A DNA stretch of 64,000 nucleotides, taken from assembly GCA_046328225.1 (NCBI GenBank), contig JAXLWZ010000017.1:21331-85330 (forward strand). Direction: 5' to 3'. Shown here piece by piece: positions 1 to 8,780 of this stretch. The notes beneath the pieces were generated by a model. The model was given only the letters and a program-made list of their open reading frames with translations. It was not told the DNA's origin and did no database searches. Both the position numbers and the translations under genes were made by a program. The DNA comes from Amarobacillus sp046328225 (GTDB lineage: Bacteria; Chloroflexota; Dehalococcoidia; Tepidiformales; Tepidiformaceae). Every line of letters begins with the position of its first letter. Within the stretch, counting starts at the first letter, position 1.

Positions 1-190
1 TCCCTTTCGCTGTATTCCGTCCCGCCCGGGCCGGTGGGCAACACGAGGCTGCCCTATTGCTTGCGGCGGGATTCTAGCACGATGTTTCGCACGAGGCGAA
101 CAGCCCCCCACACCTCGGGAAAGAGGATTACCTAACCCCGGCGCCCCGTTCGTTACGCTCGTTGCTCACCCGCCCGCGTATCATCCCCCC

Positions 191-1591
191 ATGCTCCCCG
201 AGGACGTCTTCGAAGGCCGCGTCCGCGTCGCCGGCGCCGCCGCCCTGGCCGGCATCCTCGCCGTCTTCGCCACCCTCTCCTACTGGCAGCTCTTCCGCAC
301 CGACCTCGCCACCCATGATGACAACCCACGCGTCCTAGCCGCCTTCTCCAATCCCCACCGCGGCCGCATCCTCGACCGCGACGGCAACGTCCTCGTCGAA
401 TCCCTCGCCGATGGCACCCGCCACTACCGCGACGCCTCCGTCGCCCACGCCGTTGGCTATATCGATGCCCGCTACGGTTCCCAGGGCGCCGAGCTCGCCT
501 TCAATAGCGAACTCGCCGGCGAATCCGGCGCCGGCTGGCGGGGCGCCGTCGATGCCGAGCTGCGCCGCACCGCCATTCGCGGCGCCGATGTCCGCCTCAC
601 CCTCGATGCCCGCGTCCAGGCCGCCGCCGCCACCGCCCTCGGCGCGCGCCCCGGAGCCATCGTCGCCATCGACCCCCGCAACGGCGAAGTCCTCGCCATG
701 GTCAGCGTCCCCACCTACGACCCTGGCAGCCTGGCCACCGCCGGCGAAGCGCTCCTCAAGGACCCATCCTCGCCGCTGCTGAACCGCGCCACCCAGGGCC
801 TCTACACCCCGGGCTCCACGTTCAAGACCGTGACCGCCGCCTCCGCGCTCGAAAACAAGGTCATCCAGCCCACGACGACCGTGAACTGCCCCGGCGAAAT
901 CGTCATCGATGGCTTCCACATCAACTGCGCGAACACCGCCCAGGGCGTCGGCACCTATCCCTTCTCCGCCGCCTTCACCTACTCCGTGAACGCCATCTTC
1001 GCGAACCTCGGCGTCTCCCTGGGCTGGGACCGGCTGCTTGCGACCGCGGGCAAGCTCGGCTTTGGCGAATCCATCCCGTTCGCACTTGATACCGCGCCCA
1101 GCATCGTCGTCCCGGCCGGCACCGAACGCACGAAGGTCCTGCTCGCGAGCACCGCCTTCGGCCAGGGCGAAATCCTCGCCACGCCCCTCCAGATGGCGCT
1201 CATTGCCGCCACCATCGCCAACCAGGGCGTGCTCGTCGAACCCCGCCTCGGCCTCTCCGCCTCGTTCGATGGCGAAACCCGTGCCATCGACGAATCCGTC
1301 TCCCGCCGTGTGCTCGATTCCTCCGTCGCCGCCACCCTGCGCGACCTCATGGTCTCCGTCGTCGCGAACGGCCAGGCCCGCGGCGCGAACCTCCCCGGCA
1401 TCACCGTCGGCGGCAAGACCGGCACCGCCGAGACCGGCCGCGACGGCAAGAGCCACGCCTGGTTTATCGCCTTCGCGCCCGCCGAAAACCCCACCATCGC
1501 CGTCGCCGTGATCGTCGAAGACGGCGGCCGCGGCGGCGAAGTCGCCTCCCCCATCGCCGGCCAGGTCCTCAGCGCCGCGCTCCGCCGATGA
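191..1591 (+). CDS. pbpA: Penicillin-binding protein, class B transpeptidase (PbpA/FtsI type)
   Basis: This is a peptidoglycan D,D-transpeptidase that cross-links stem peptides on the outer face of the membrane. An N-terminal membrane anchor spans about residues 13-34. A short PBP-dimer region follows, with the GRILDRDG signature near 58-65. The transpeptidase domain carries all three active-site motifs: STFK with nucleophile Ser209, SVN at 265-267 and KTGT near 407. At 466 aa it matches PbpA (Rv0016c-like) proteins rather than the longer FtsI. The stop overlaps the next FHA gene by 4 bp, so the two are probably co-transcribed. No Shine-Dalgarno precedes the ATG. A TATCAT hexamer lies 6 nt upstream, so a leaderless mRNA is possible. 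Confidence 0.9.
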   Translation: MLPEDVFEGRVRVAGAAALAGILAVFATLSYWQLFRTDLATHDDNPRVLAAFSNPHRGRILDRDGNVLVESLADGTRHYRDASVAHAVGYIDARYGSQGAELAFNSELAGESGAGWRGAVDAELRRTAIRGADVRLTLDARVQAAAATALGARPGAIVAIDPRNGEVLAMVSVPTYDPGSLATAGEALLKDPSSPLLNRATQGLYTPGSTFKTVTAASALENKVIQPTTTVNCPGEIVIDGFHINCANTAQGVGTYPFSAAFTYSVNAIFANLGVSLGWDRLLATAGKLGFGESIPFALDTAPSIVVPAGTERTKVLLASTAFGQGEILATPLQMALIAATIANQGVLVEPRLGLSASFDGETRAIDESVSRRVLDSSVAATLRDLMVSVVANGQARGANLPGITVGGKTGTAETGRDGKSHAWFIAFAPAENPTIAVAVIVEDGGRGGEVASPIAGQVLSAALRR

Positions 1592-2274
1592 CCGAAAACC
1601 CCCTCCACGCCATCGAACGCATGCTCGAACGGACCGCCCGGTCGCTCTCGGGCAACGCCCTCCATCCCGCCGAGATCATCCAGCGCGTGACCGCCGCGGT
1701 CGGGGCCGCCGCCGCCGATGGCGTCGCCCCCAACCGCGTCGTCCTCACCCTCAATCCCGCCGACCACGAACGCTTCCGGCCCGCCTTTCGCCTGCTCCAG
1801 CGCGAAATCCACCGCGACCTCGATGCCCTGGAAGCGCGCGAAGGCCTCCGCCGCATCGGTGCCCGCCAGGTCCTCCTCGAAGCCTCGCGCGATGTGCCCG
1901 CCGGCATCCCCGCCGTCGCCGCCCTCTTCGCCGATACCGCCAACGCCCCCTCCGCGCCCACCCCGGGCGCTACCCGCCGCCTGCGCCGCGCCGGAGACGC
2001 CGTGGTCGTCGTCGCCGGCAGCGGCCCCGTGCGGCTCACGCATACCCCGTTCTCCATCGGCCGCGGCCCCGCGAACGACCTGGTGCTTCCAAGCCTCGCC
2101 GTCTCCCGTGAACACGCCGTCATCCAGGCCACCGAGACCGGCTACGAACTCGTCGACTGCGGCAGCCGCAACGGCCTCGTCCTCGATGGCCGCCGCCACG
2201 ACCGCCTGCTGCTCGAACCGGGCGCCCATGTGATGCTTGGCGACGTCGAACTCTGGCTCGAGGAAACCGGGTGA
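1588..2274 (+). CDS. FHA-domain protein with N-terminal DUF3662 (FhaA-like)
   Basis: This is a phosphothreonine-reading adaptor. Residues 1 to about 115 resemble the DUF3662 domain of actinobacterial FhaA: it begins ENPLHAIERMLERT and contains VVLTLNPADHERF. A variable linker follows, then a C-terminal FHA domain (about 145-226) with the conserved IGRGPANDLVL, SREHA and GSRNGLVL motifs that form the phosphopeptide-binding loops. There is no transmembrane segment, so it should be cytoplasmic. It overlaps pbpA upstream and the second FHA gene downstream by 4 bp each. The context suggests it links the nearby Ser/Thr kinase to cell-wall synthesis; the partner is inferred. Confidence 0.85.
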   Translation: MTENPLHAIERMLERTARSLSGNALHPAEIIQRVTAAVGAAAADGVAPNRVVLTLNPADHERFRPAFRLLQREIHRDLDALEAREGLRRIGARQVLLEASRDVPAGIPAVAALFADTANAPSAPTPGATRRLRRAGDAVVVVAGSGPVRLTHTPFSIGRGPANDLVLPSLAVSREHAVIQATETGYELVDCGSRNGLVLDGRRHDRLLLEPGAHVMLGDVELWLEETG

Positions 2275-2714
2275 GCGACTCCACCGAACTGCTGCTCCTG
2301 CGCCTCGCCCTGACCGGGATGATCTTCCTCTTCGTCCTGCTCGCGGGCGTCGTCCTGCGTTCGGGCTTGCGTCCCCGTCGCGCCGCCGCCGCGGTGTCGC
2401 GCGCTGCCCCGGCCGGTCCCCGGCTCGTCGTCGTCACCCCGGGCACCACCGGCCTTCGCCCCGGCGCCGAGTTCCAGGTCGCGGGCGAAATGACCATCGG
2501 CCGCGACGCCGGCAACGGCATCGTCCTCGCCGATCCCTCCGTCTCCGGCCGCCACGCCGCCATCATGCGCGTCGGCCGCGATTGGACCGTCTCCGACCTC
2601 GGCAGCACCAATGGCACCCTCGTGAATGGCCGCGCCGTCGATGGCCGGGGCCACTCCCTCCGGGGCGGCGAAAAGGTCGTCTTCGGCGCCGTCGTGCTGC
2701 GCTACCAGCCCTGA
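2271..2714 (+). CDS. Membrane-anchored FHA-domain protein (FhaB/FipA-like)
   Basis: This 147-aa protein has one N-terminal transmembrane helix (about residues 8-28), a basic stretch, and an FHA domain at about 65-145. The domain shows TIGRDAGNGIVL, SGRHA and the GSTNGTLVNG loop, all typical of intact pThr binders. The size and layout match FhaB/FipA proteins that recruit phosphorylated division or cell-wall factors. The GTG start overlaps the preceding FHA gene by 4 bp. It ends 4 bp from the stop of the convergent ftsW-like gene, leaving no room for a terminator. Confidence 0.85.
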   Translation: MSDSTELLLLRLALTGMIFLFVLLAGVVLRSGLRPRRAAAAVSRAAPAGPRLVVVTPGTTGLRPGAEFQVAGEMTIGRDAGNGIVLADPSVSGRHAAIMRVGRDWTVSDLGSTNGTLVNGRAVDGRGHSLRGGEKVVFGAVVLRYQP

Positions 2715-2718
2715 CCGC

Positions 2719-4014
2719 TCAGCGCCGCACCCGCGCCGACGCCTCCGAAATCCCCAGCAGCATGCCTACGAGCAGGAAGTTCACCACCAGGCTCGACCCG
2801 CCGTAGCTGACGAACGGCAGCGTCACGCCCGTCGTCGGGATCATCCGCAGGTTCCCCGCGATGATCACCGCCGCCTGGATGCCGATGAGCAACGCGATCG
2901 CGCTCGCCAGCAGCCGCCCGTAGGCGTTCGGCGCCTCCAGTGCCACCTGCAACCCCGCCACCAACAGCACGAGGTACAGCATCGCCACGCCCACTGCCCC
3001 GGCCAGGCCCAGCTCCTCCGCGATGGCCGTATAGATGTAGTCCGTCTGCGCCGCCGGCACCACGTCCGGCTCGCCGAGCCCGAGGCCTTCGCCCGTTACG
3101 CCCCCGGCCTGGATCGCGTAGATGCTCTGCACCGTCTGGTAGCCCGCGCCGTCTGCCTGTTCGTAGGGCGAAAGCCACACATCGATGCGCGTGTGCGCGT
3201 GGTCGAACGCGAGATACCCGAACACCCCCGTGCACGCCAGCAGCGCCAGCCCGCCCGCGACGAACCACATCCGCCCCGTCGCGACATACAGCACCGCCAC
3301 GGTCAGCAGCAGCAGGATGGCGATCGTCCCCAGGTCCTTCAGCAGCGCCAGCGCACCCATCGCCGCCACCAGCGTCAGCAGCAGCGGCACCAGGTACGGC
3401 AGCGCCGAATACGTTCGCCCGCCGAATTTCATCCGCGGCAGCGAAAGCACCGCACCCTCGTCCGCCAGGTACCCGGCGAGGAACACGATCACGAACAGCT
3501 TGATGATCTCGGTCGTCTGGATCGTCTGCCCGCCGACGGTCACCCAGAGGCGCGCGCCGCCGCGCGTTTCGCCCAGGAAGCCCGTCGCCACGAGCAGCAG
3601 CACGGCTACCACCGCCGCCGTGTACTTCCACCGCCGCAGCAGCTCATACCGTCGCGATGCCAGCGCCGCGCCCGCCATCAGCGCCACGCCCACCACCGTC
3701 CAGTTCGCCTGCGCCTGCGCCGAAGGGGGCGAAAGCCGCGTCACGAAAGCGAGGCCCACCGCCGTCAGCATCAGCGCCGCCGCATAGGGCACGGCCGCCG
3801 CCCGCGGTGCAACCACGCGAAGTGCAAGGTGTCCGAGACCCGCAACAAACAGGAATTGCGTTAGGATCCTTCCAGAGCCCGTGGGAAAGTCGAACCCCGC
3901 GGCCTCCAGCGCACGCCACGCAAGCGCGAGGAACCCGGCGCTCAGGAGCACCAGCAACGCCTCCGCGTTGCGCCTCCCGGACACCGCACCCGCGGCCACC
4001 TGCGAAAGAGCCAC
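2719..4014 (-). CDS. ftsW: FtsW/RodA/SpoVE family glycosyltransferase
   Basis: This is a SEDS-family peptidoglycan polymerase that uses lipid II and works with a class B PBP. It is 431 aa with about ten hydrophobic segments. The C-terminal family signature (PTTGVTLPFVSYGGSS) is present near 390-410, and GLGEP-like text sits in the long extracellular loop. Sequence alone does not separate FtsW (division) from RodA (elongation); the partner pbpA favours the RodA/PbpA pairing seen in actinobacteria. The gene is convergent with the FHA pair and divergent from the kinase. Its ATG is only 6 bp from the kinase's TTG, so one of the two starts could lie further in. Confidence 0.9.
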   Translation of the reverse strand: MALSQVAAGAVSGRRNAEALLVLLSAGFLALAWRALEAAGFDFPTGSGRILTQFLFVAGLGHLALRVVAPRAAAVPYAAALMLTAVGLAFVTRLSPPSAQAQANWTVVGVALMAGAALASRRYELLRRWKYTAAVVAVLLLVATGFLGETRGGARLWVTVGGQTIQTTEIIKLFVIVFLAGYLADEGAVLSLPRMKFGGRTYSALPYLVPLLLTLVAAMGALALLKDLGTIAILLLLTVAVLYVATGRMWFVAGGLALLACTGVFGYLAFDHAHTRIDVWLSPYEQADGAGYQTVQSIYAIQAGGVTGEGLGLGEPDVVPAAQTDYIYTAIAEELGLAGAVGVAMLYLVLLVAGLQVALEAPNAYGRLLASAIALLIGIQAAVIIAGNLRMIPTTGVTLPFVSYGGSSLVVNFLLVGMLLGISEASARVRR

Positions 4015-4020
4015 TACCGC

Positions 4021-5355
4021 TTGGAACCCGCGACCATCATCGACTCACGATACCGCCTCGAACGCCTCCTCGGCACCGGAGGCATGGCCGAGGTCTGGCT
4101 CGCCGAGGACCGCCGCCTCTCCCGCTGGGTCGCCCTCAAGATCCTCCGCAACGAAGACCCCGAGCTCGCCTCCGGCCTCGCCCGCGAAGCGCGTCTCGTC
4201 GCCCGCCTGCAGCACCCCAACATCGTCGCTGTCCACGACGCCGGCGAACACGAAGGCCTCCCCTACCTCGTGATGGAGTACGTCCACGGGCACTCCCTGC
4301 GCGGCCTTCTCGAAGCGCGCGGCCGCCTCAGCGAAGCCGAAGCCCTCCGCTACGGGCTCCAGGCCGCCGCCGCCCTCGAATACGCCCACGCCGCCGGCGT
4401 CATCCACTGCGACATCAAGCCCGAAAACCTCATGGTCGATGAACAGGGCACCGCCAAGCTCACCGACTTCGGCGTCTCCCTCACCGTGAACCGCACGATG
4501 ACGCCCGACCAGGCGCGCGACATCCTCGGCACCCTCGCCTACCTCGCCCCCGAAGTCATCCAGGGCGCGCCTCCCGACCCGCGCTCCGATGTCTACTCGC
4601 TCGCGCTCACCCTGTACGAGCTCGTCGCCGGGCGCGTCCCGTTCGAAGGCGCCACGCCCGCCGCCATCGCCGGACAGCGCCTCGCGCGGCCCGCGCCCCC
4701 GCTGCGCACGCTCGCGCCCGATGCCTCGCCCGCCCTCGAATCCGCGCTTGCCCGCGCGCTGTCGCTCAATCCCGATGGCCGCTGGCCCACCGTCGCCGAT
4801 TTCGCCGCCGCGCTTCGCGGTTCGAACCAGCGAACGGCGCCCGTCGCGGCGATCCCCCCCGTCGGCCGGCCGGCGCCGAGGCCCCAGCCATCGCGCCACT
4901 CGACCGCGCGCGTGCAGCGCCAGGCCGCGGCCGTCCCTCCTCCGCCCGCGAACACGGGAGGAGGCAGCGGCGCCGTCACGGCCGCGATCTTCGCGGGCGT
5001 GATCCTGCTCGCCGCCGGCGCCGGCATCGCCGCCGCGCTCTTCCTCTCACACGGCGACGACAACGGCGGCACGCCCTCGCCGACGCCCCTGCCGTCGCTC
5101 ACCGCCCCCGCATCGACGCCGGCCACGACGCCTACGCGAGGCCCCGGCGCCACCAACACCCCGGAGCCCACGCAAACGGCCACGCCCTCACCCTCGGCCA
5201 CGCCCGCGACGACGGTCACCGCGACGCCAACCCGCACCCCGACCCAGCCGGCGGCCACGCCCACGCGCACGAACACCCCGCCCGCGTCCTCCCCCACGGC
5301 GGCGACGGCCACCCCCGGCGGCGGCCCCCAGCCAACGGCCACTCCCCGCCCGTGA
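4021..5355 (+). CDS. Membrane Ser/Thr protein kinase (Hanks type) with Thr/Pro-rich outer tail
   Basis: This is a PknB-like receptor kinase. The kinase domain (about 10-270) has a glycine loop GTGGMAEV (18-25), Lys40, Glu56, the catalytic loop HCDIKPEN (129-136) and DFG (149-151). The usual HRD is HCD, so it is a non-RD kinase, although Asp131, Lys133 and Asn136 are kept. A juxtamembrane linker leads to one transmembrane helix (about 320-342). The roughly 95-residue outer region is a TPT-rich low-complexity tail without PASTA domains, so the ligand is unclear. The TTG start is the only one that keeps the whole domain. Neighbouring FHA proteins are its likely readers. No PP2C phosphatase gene is in the cluster. 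Confidence 0.9.
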   Translation: MEPATIIDSRYRLERLLGTGGMAEVWLAEDRRLSRWVALKILRNEDPELASGLAREARLVARLQHPNIVAVHDAGEHEGLPYLVMEYVHGHSLRGLLEARGRLSEAEALRYGLQAAAALEYAHAAGVIHCDIKPENLMVDEQGTAKLTDFGVSLTVNRTMTPDQARDILGTLAYLAPEVIQGAPPDPRSDVYSLALTLYELVAGRVPFEGATPAAIAGQRLARPAPPLRTLAPDASPALESALARALSLNPDGRWPTVADFAAALRGSNQRTAPVAAIPPVGRPAPRPQPSRHSTARVQRQAAAVPPPPANTGGGSGAVTAAIFAGVILLAAGAGIAAALFLSHGDDNGGTPSPTPLPSLTAPASTPATTPTRGPGATNTPEPTQTATPSPSATPATTVTATPTRTPTQPAATPTRTNTPPASSPTAATATPGGGPQPTATPRP

Positions 5356-5427
5356 TGGGGTAGCGCGCGTAGTTCGCTGCCTGGCTGTGCCGTAGCATCG
5401 GCCTCATCCCCTCCCGTGGAGCGTCCC

Positions 5428-7323
5428 GTGCCCGAGCAGCGCATGTATGGCCTCTGGAGCAGCCCCATCACGCCGCGGTCCCTCGCCGCCTCCATGCGCC
5501 TCTCCGAACCGCACTGGGATACCGATGGCCGCACCCTCGGCTGGATCGAAGGCCGTTCCGACCGCGGCGTCATCGTCGTCCAGGAAGATGGCGGCGCCCC
5601 CCGCGACCTCACCCCCGGCGACCTCTCCGTGCGCGCCTTCGTCGGCTATGGCGGCGGCGATTTCACCCTCGCCCACGGCGCCGCCTACTTCGTCGCCCAG
5701 CACGACCAGCGCATCTACCGGCAGGAGCTCGCGGGCGGTTCGCCCCGGCCCATCACCCCGGCCTTCGGCGCCGCCTCCACGCCGCGCGTCTCCCCCGACG
5801 GCCGCTGGCTCCTCTACGTGCACACCTACGAGGACGCCGACTCCCTCGCCGTCGTCGATACCGCCGGCCGGCACTGGCCCGCGAAACTCGCCACCGGCAG
5901 CGATTTCTACATGCAGCCGGCCTGGCACCCCGAAGGCGACCAGGTCGCCTGGATCGAATGGGACCACCCCAACATGCCCTGGGACGGCACGCGCCTGAAG
6001 CTCGCGCACCTCGCCTTCCCCGAAGGCGGCCTCCCCGTGGTCACCTCCGCCGCGACCGAGGCCGGCGGCCCCGACACCGCCATCTTCCAGCCCGAATTCA
6101 CCCCCGACGGCGTCTCCCTCCTCTACGTCTCCGACCACTCCGGCTGGGGGCACGTCTACCGCCGCCACCTCGTGTCGGGCGAAGTGCGCGAACTCACCGA
6201 AGGCGATTCCGACTTCGGCGAGCCCGCCTGGAGCCAGGGCCAGTACCGCGTCGCCGCCCTCCCCGGCGGCGCCGCCATCGCCGTCCGCGGCAAGGACGCC
6301 TTCGACCACCTCACCCTCATCCACTCCACCGGCGATACCACCAACCTCGCCTCCCGCCACGCCGAATACACCACCATCAGCTCGCCCGCCGCGTCACCCG
6401 ATGGCACACGCGTCGCCTTCGTCGGCTCGGCCGGGCAGCAGCCACCGCGCATCGCCGTCATGGAGATGCACCAGCGCCCGCCCACCGTCACCGTCGTCCG
6501 CCGCAGCGACCCCGAGATCACCCCCCGCGACGCCCTGAGCGCGCCGCGCCCCATCTCCTGGCCCTCGTTCGATGGCGAAACTGCCCACGGCCTGTACTAC
6601 CCGCCCGCCAACGGCGCCTTCACCGCGAGCGGCGCGCCCCCGCTCGTCGTCATCGTCCACGGTGGCCCCACGAGCCAGGTCCGCGCCGGCTGGGCGCAAC
6701 AGACCCAGTTCCTCACCTCGCGCGGCTACGCCGTCCTGCAGCCGAACTACCGCGGCAGCACCGGCTACGGCCGCGACTACATGCTCAAGCTCCGCGAAAG
6801 CTGGGGCATCTACGATGTCGAGGATTCGAAGAGCGGCGCCGAATATCTCGTGCGCGAAGGCCTCGCCGATGCCTCCCGCCTCGTCATCATGGGCGGCAGC
6901 GCCGGCGGCTTCACCGTGCTCCTCTCCCTCGTGCGCATCCCCGGCTTCTACACCGCCGGCGTGAGCATGTTCGGCGTCTCCAACCAGTTCACCCTCGCCG
7001 CCGATACCCACAAGTTCGAAGCCCGCTACCTCGATACCATGCTCGGCCCGCTCCCCGAGGCTGCCGCCGTCTATCGCGACCGCTCGCCCATCTTCTCCGC
7101 GAACCAGATCACCGACCCCGTCGCCCTCTTCCAGGGCGATATCGACCGCGTCGTCCCGCGCGAGCAGAGCGACAGCATCGCCGCCTCCCTCCGCGCCCGC
7201 GGCGTCCCGCACGAATACCACGTCTACGAAGGCGAAGGCCACGGCTGGCGCAAAGCCGAGACCATCGAGAAGTTCTACACCTCCCTCGAACGCTTCCTTC
7301 GACAGTACGTCCTCTTTGCGTAA
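5428..7323 (+). CDS. S9 family peptidase (prolyl oligopeptidase/acylaminoacyl peptidase type)
   Basis: This is a serine peptidase that cleaves short peptides. The N-terminal half (about 25-370) is a beta-propeller with repeated PDG-type blades. The C-terminal alpha/beta hydrolase domain holds the triad: Ser491 in GGSAGG, Asp573 in GDIDRVVP and His605 in GEGHGW. No signal peptide is visible, so it is probably cytoplasmic. I chose the GTG at 5428 because GGAG lies 6 nt upstream; an in-frame GTG at 5416 and an ATG at 5443 are alternatives. It stands alone between the kinase and the men genes. Confidence 0.9.
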   Translation: MPEQRMYGLWSSPITPRSLAASMRLSEPHWDTDGRTLGWIEGRSDRGVIVVQEDGGAPRDLTPGDLSVRAFVGYGGGDFTLAHGAAYFVAQHDQRIYRQELAGGSPRPITPAFGAASTPRVSPDGRWLLYVHTYEDADSLAVVDTAGRHWPAKLATGSDFYMQPAWHPEGDQVAWIEWDHPNMPWDGTRLKLAHLAFPEGGLPVVTSAATEAGGPDTAIFQPEFTPDGVSLLYVSDHSGWGHVYRRHLVSGEVRELTEGDSDFGEPAWSQGQYRVAALPGGAAIAVRGKDAFDHLTLIHSTGDTTNLASRHAEYTTISSPAASPDGTRVAFVGSAGQQPPRIAVMEMHQRPPTVTVVRRSDPEITPRDALSAPRPISWPSFDGETAHGLYYPPANGAFTASGAPPLVVIVHGGPTSQVRAGWAQQTQFLTSRGYAVLQPNYRGSTGYGRDYMLKLRESWGIYDVEDSKSGAEYLVREGLADASRLVIMGGSAGGFTVLLSLVRIPGFYTAGVSMFGVSNQFTLAADTHKFEARYLDTMLGPLPEAAAVYRDRSPIFSANQITDPVALFQGDIDRVVPREQSDSIAASLRARGVPHEYHVYEGEGHGWRKAETIEKFYTSLERFLRQYVLFA

Positions 7324-7442
7324 ACCTTAGACGTGGGTGAGCAGCCCCACTGCCCGGGGTCGCGCGCGCCCGCAAAGTTAACCGCGGGACTCTCGCTCGC
7401 CACGCCGGGGCCGACCCTGGCGAAGGCGCCCGAAAGGTTTCG

Positions 7443-8780
7443 ATGTCGTCCGCCATCCTCCAGTCCGGCACCCCGCCCGCCATCGCCGACTTTCTCGCCT
7501 CGCTCGTTCCCCCGCGCGCCGGCCGATGCACCGTGGTCGCCGCGCCGCTGCCGCCCGAACTGGTCGCGAGCCTGACCGAAGGCGGCCTCCCCGCCCTCCG
7601 GCGCGCCTCCGTCGTCTCCTGGGAGCATGCCGCCAGCGGCACCCGGCTGTTCGGCCTCGGTGTCGCCGCGCGCTGGCACGGCCCCCGCGAAGAGGGCATC
7701 GACGAAGCCCGTGCCGCCCTCGCCGCTATCACCTGCGAAGCGGCCGGCGATATCCATCCCGCCGCGCGCCCGCGTCTTTTCGGCGGCCTCGCCTTCGAAC
7801 CCGCACCCGAACATCCCGACCCGGAGTGGGCGCCTTTCGGCGGCTGGCAGTTCATCCTTCCCCGCGTCATCGTCGCGCAGCTGGCCGAAGGCGAATTCGC
7901 CGCCACCGCCTGCGTCGCCAGCGGCGCCGGCGGGCACGATCCGGCCCCGGCGGTTCCCGGCCACACCCGCGGGGGCCTCGATGCCATGGGCTGGCAGCGC
8001 GCCGTCGCCTCCGCCCGCCTCGAACTCGAATCCGGCGCCTACCGCAAGACCGTCCTCGCCCGCCAGAAGCGCGTCTCCGTCCCCGGCTTCACCCCCGAAC
8101 CCACCGTGAGCGAACTCGCCGCCCGCTACCCCGGCTGCTTCGTCTGGCACTTCGATGTCCCAGGCGCCACCTGGCTGGGCGCGAGCCCCGAACGGCTCGT
8201 CTCCACCCAGGGCGGCTGCGCCCGCGCCGATAGCCTGGCCGCCTCCTGCCGCCGCGGCGCCACCCCCGCCGAGGACGCCGTCCTCGCCGATGGCCTCCTC
8301 GCCGACCCCAAGGAGCGCCTCGAGCACGCCGTGGTCGTCGAAGCCATCACCAACGGCCTCCAGCCCTTCGCCGAGGCGATCGACTGCCCCCCCGGCCCGC
8401 GCATCATGAAGCTCGCGAACATCCAGCACCTGCACACGCCGATCACCGCCCGCCTCCGCCCCGGCGTCCACGTGCTCGACCTCGTCGGCGCGATGCATCC
8501 CACCCCGGCCGTCGGCGGCTGGCCGCGCCAGCCCGCGCTCGATGCCATCCGCCGGCTCGAAAAGATGGACCGCGGCTGGTATGCAGCCCCCTTCGGCTGG
8601 GTCGATTTCAGCGGCGAGGGCGAATTCGCCGTCGGCCTGCGCACCGCCCGCGTCGCCGGCGACGAAGCCACCCTCTTCGCGGGCTGCGGCATCGTCGCCG
8701 ACTCCGATCCCGAGCGCGAAGTCGCCGAGACCGAGCTCAAGTTCCGGCCCCTCGCCGAAGCCCTCCAGGCCGGCCGCTAG
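7443..8780 (+). CDS. menF: Isochorismate synthase
   Basis: This enzyme converts chorismate to isochorismate, the entry step of classical menaquinone synthesis. It is 445 aa and has the chorismate-binding C-terminal domain. Conserved stretches include HPTPAVGG, a DRGWYA motif followed by GWVD, and GEGEFAVGLR, all typical of MenF/EntC/DhbC. The men context selects MenF over a siderophore enzyme. Its TAG overlaps the GTG of menD by one base (TAGTG), so the two are translationally coupled. It heads the menF-D-H-B-C-E run. Confidence 0.92.
   Translation: MSSAILQSGTPPAIADFLASLVPPRAGRCTVVAAPLPPELVASLTEGGLPALRRASVVSWEHAASGTRLFGLGVAARWHGPREEGIDEARAALAAITCEAAGDIHPAARPRLFGGLAFEPAPEHPDPEWAPFGGWQFILPRVIVAQLAEGEFAATACVASGAGGHDPAPAVPGHTRGGLDAMGWQRAVASARLELESGAYRKTVLARQKRVSVPGFTPEPTVSELAARYPGCFVWHFDVPGATWLGASPERLVSTQGGCARADSLAASCRRGATPAEDAVLADGLLADPKERLEHAVVVEAITNGLQPFAEAIDCPPGPRIMKLANIQHLHTPITARLRPGVHVLDLVGAMHPTPAVGGWPRQPALDAIRRLEKMDRGWYAAPFGWVDFSGEGEFAVGLRTARVAGDEATLFAGCGIVADSDPEREVAETELKFRPLAEALQAGR

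Noticed and set aside
1..190. tRNA or other gene at the left edge
   Set aside because: No cloverleaf or credible frame was found; it appears to be the upstream region of pbpA.
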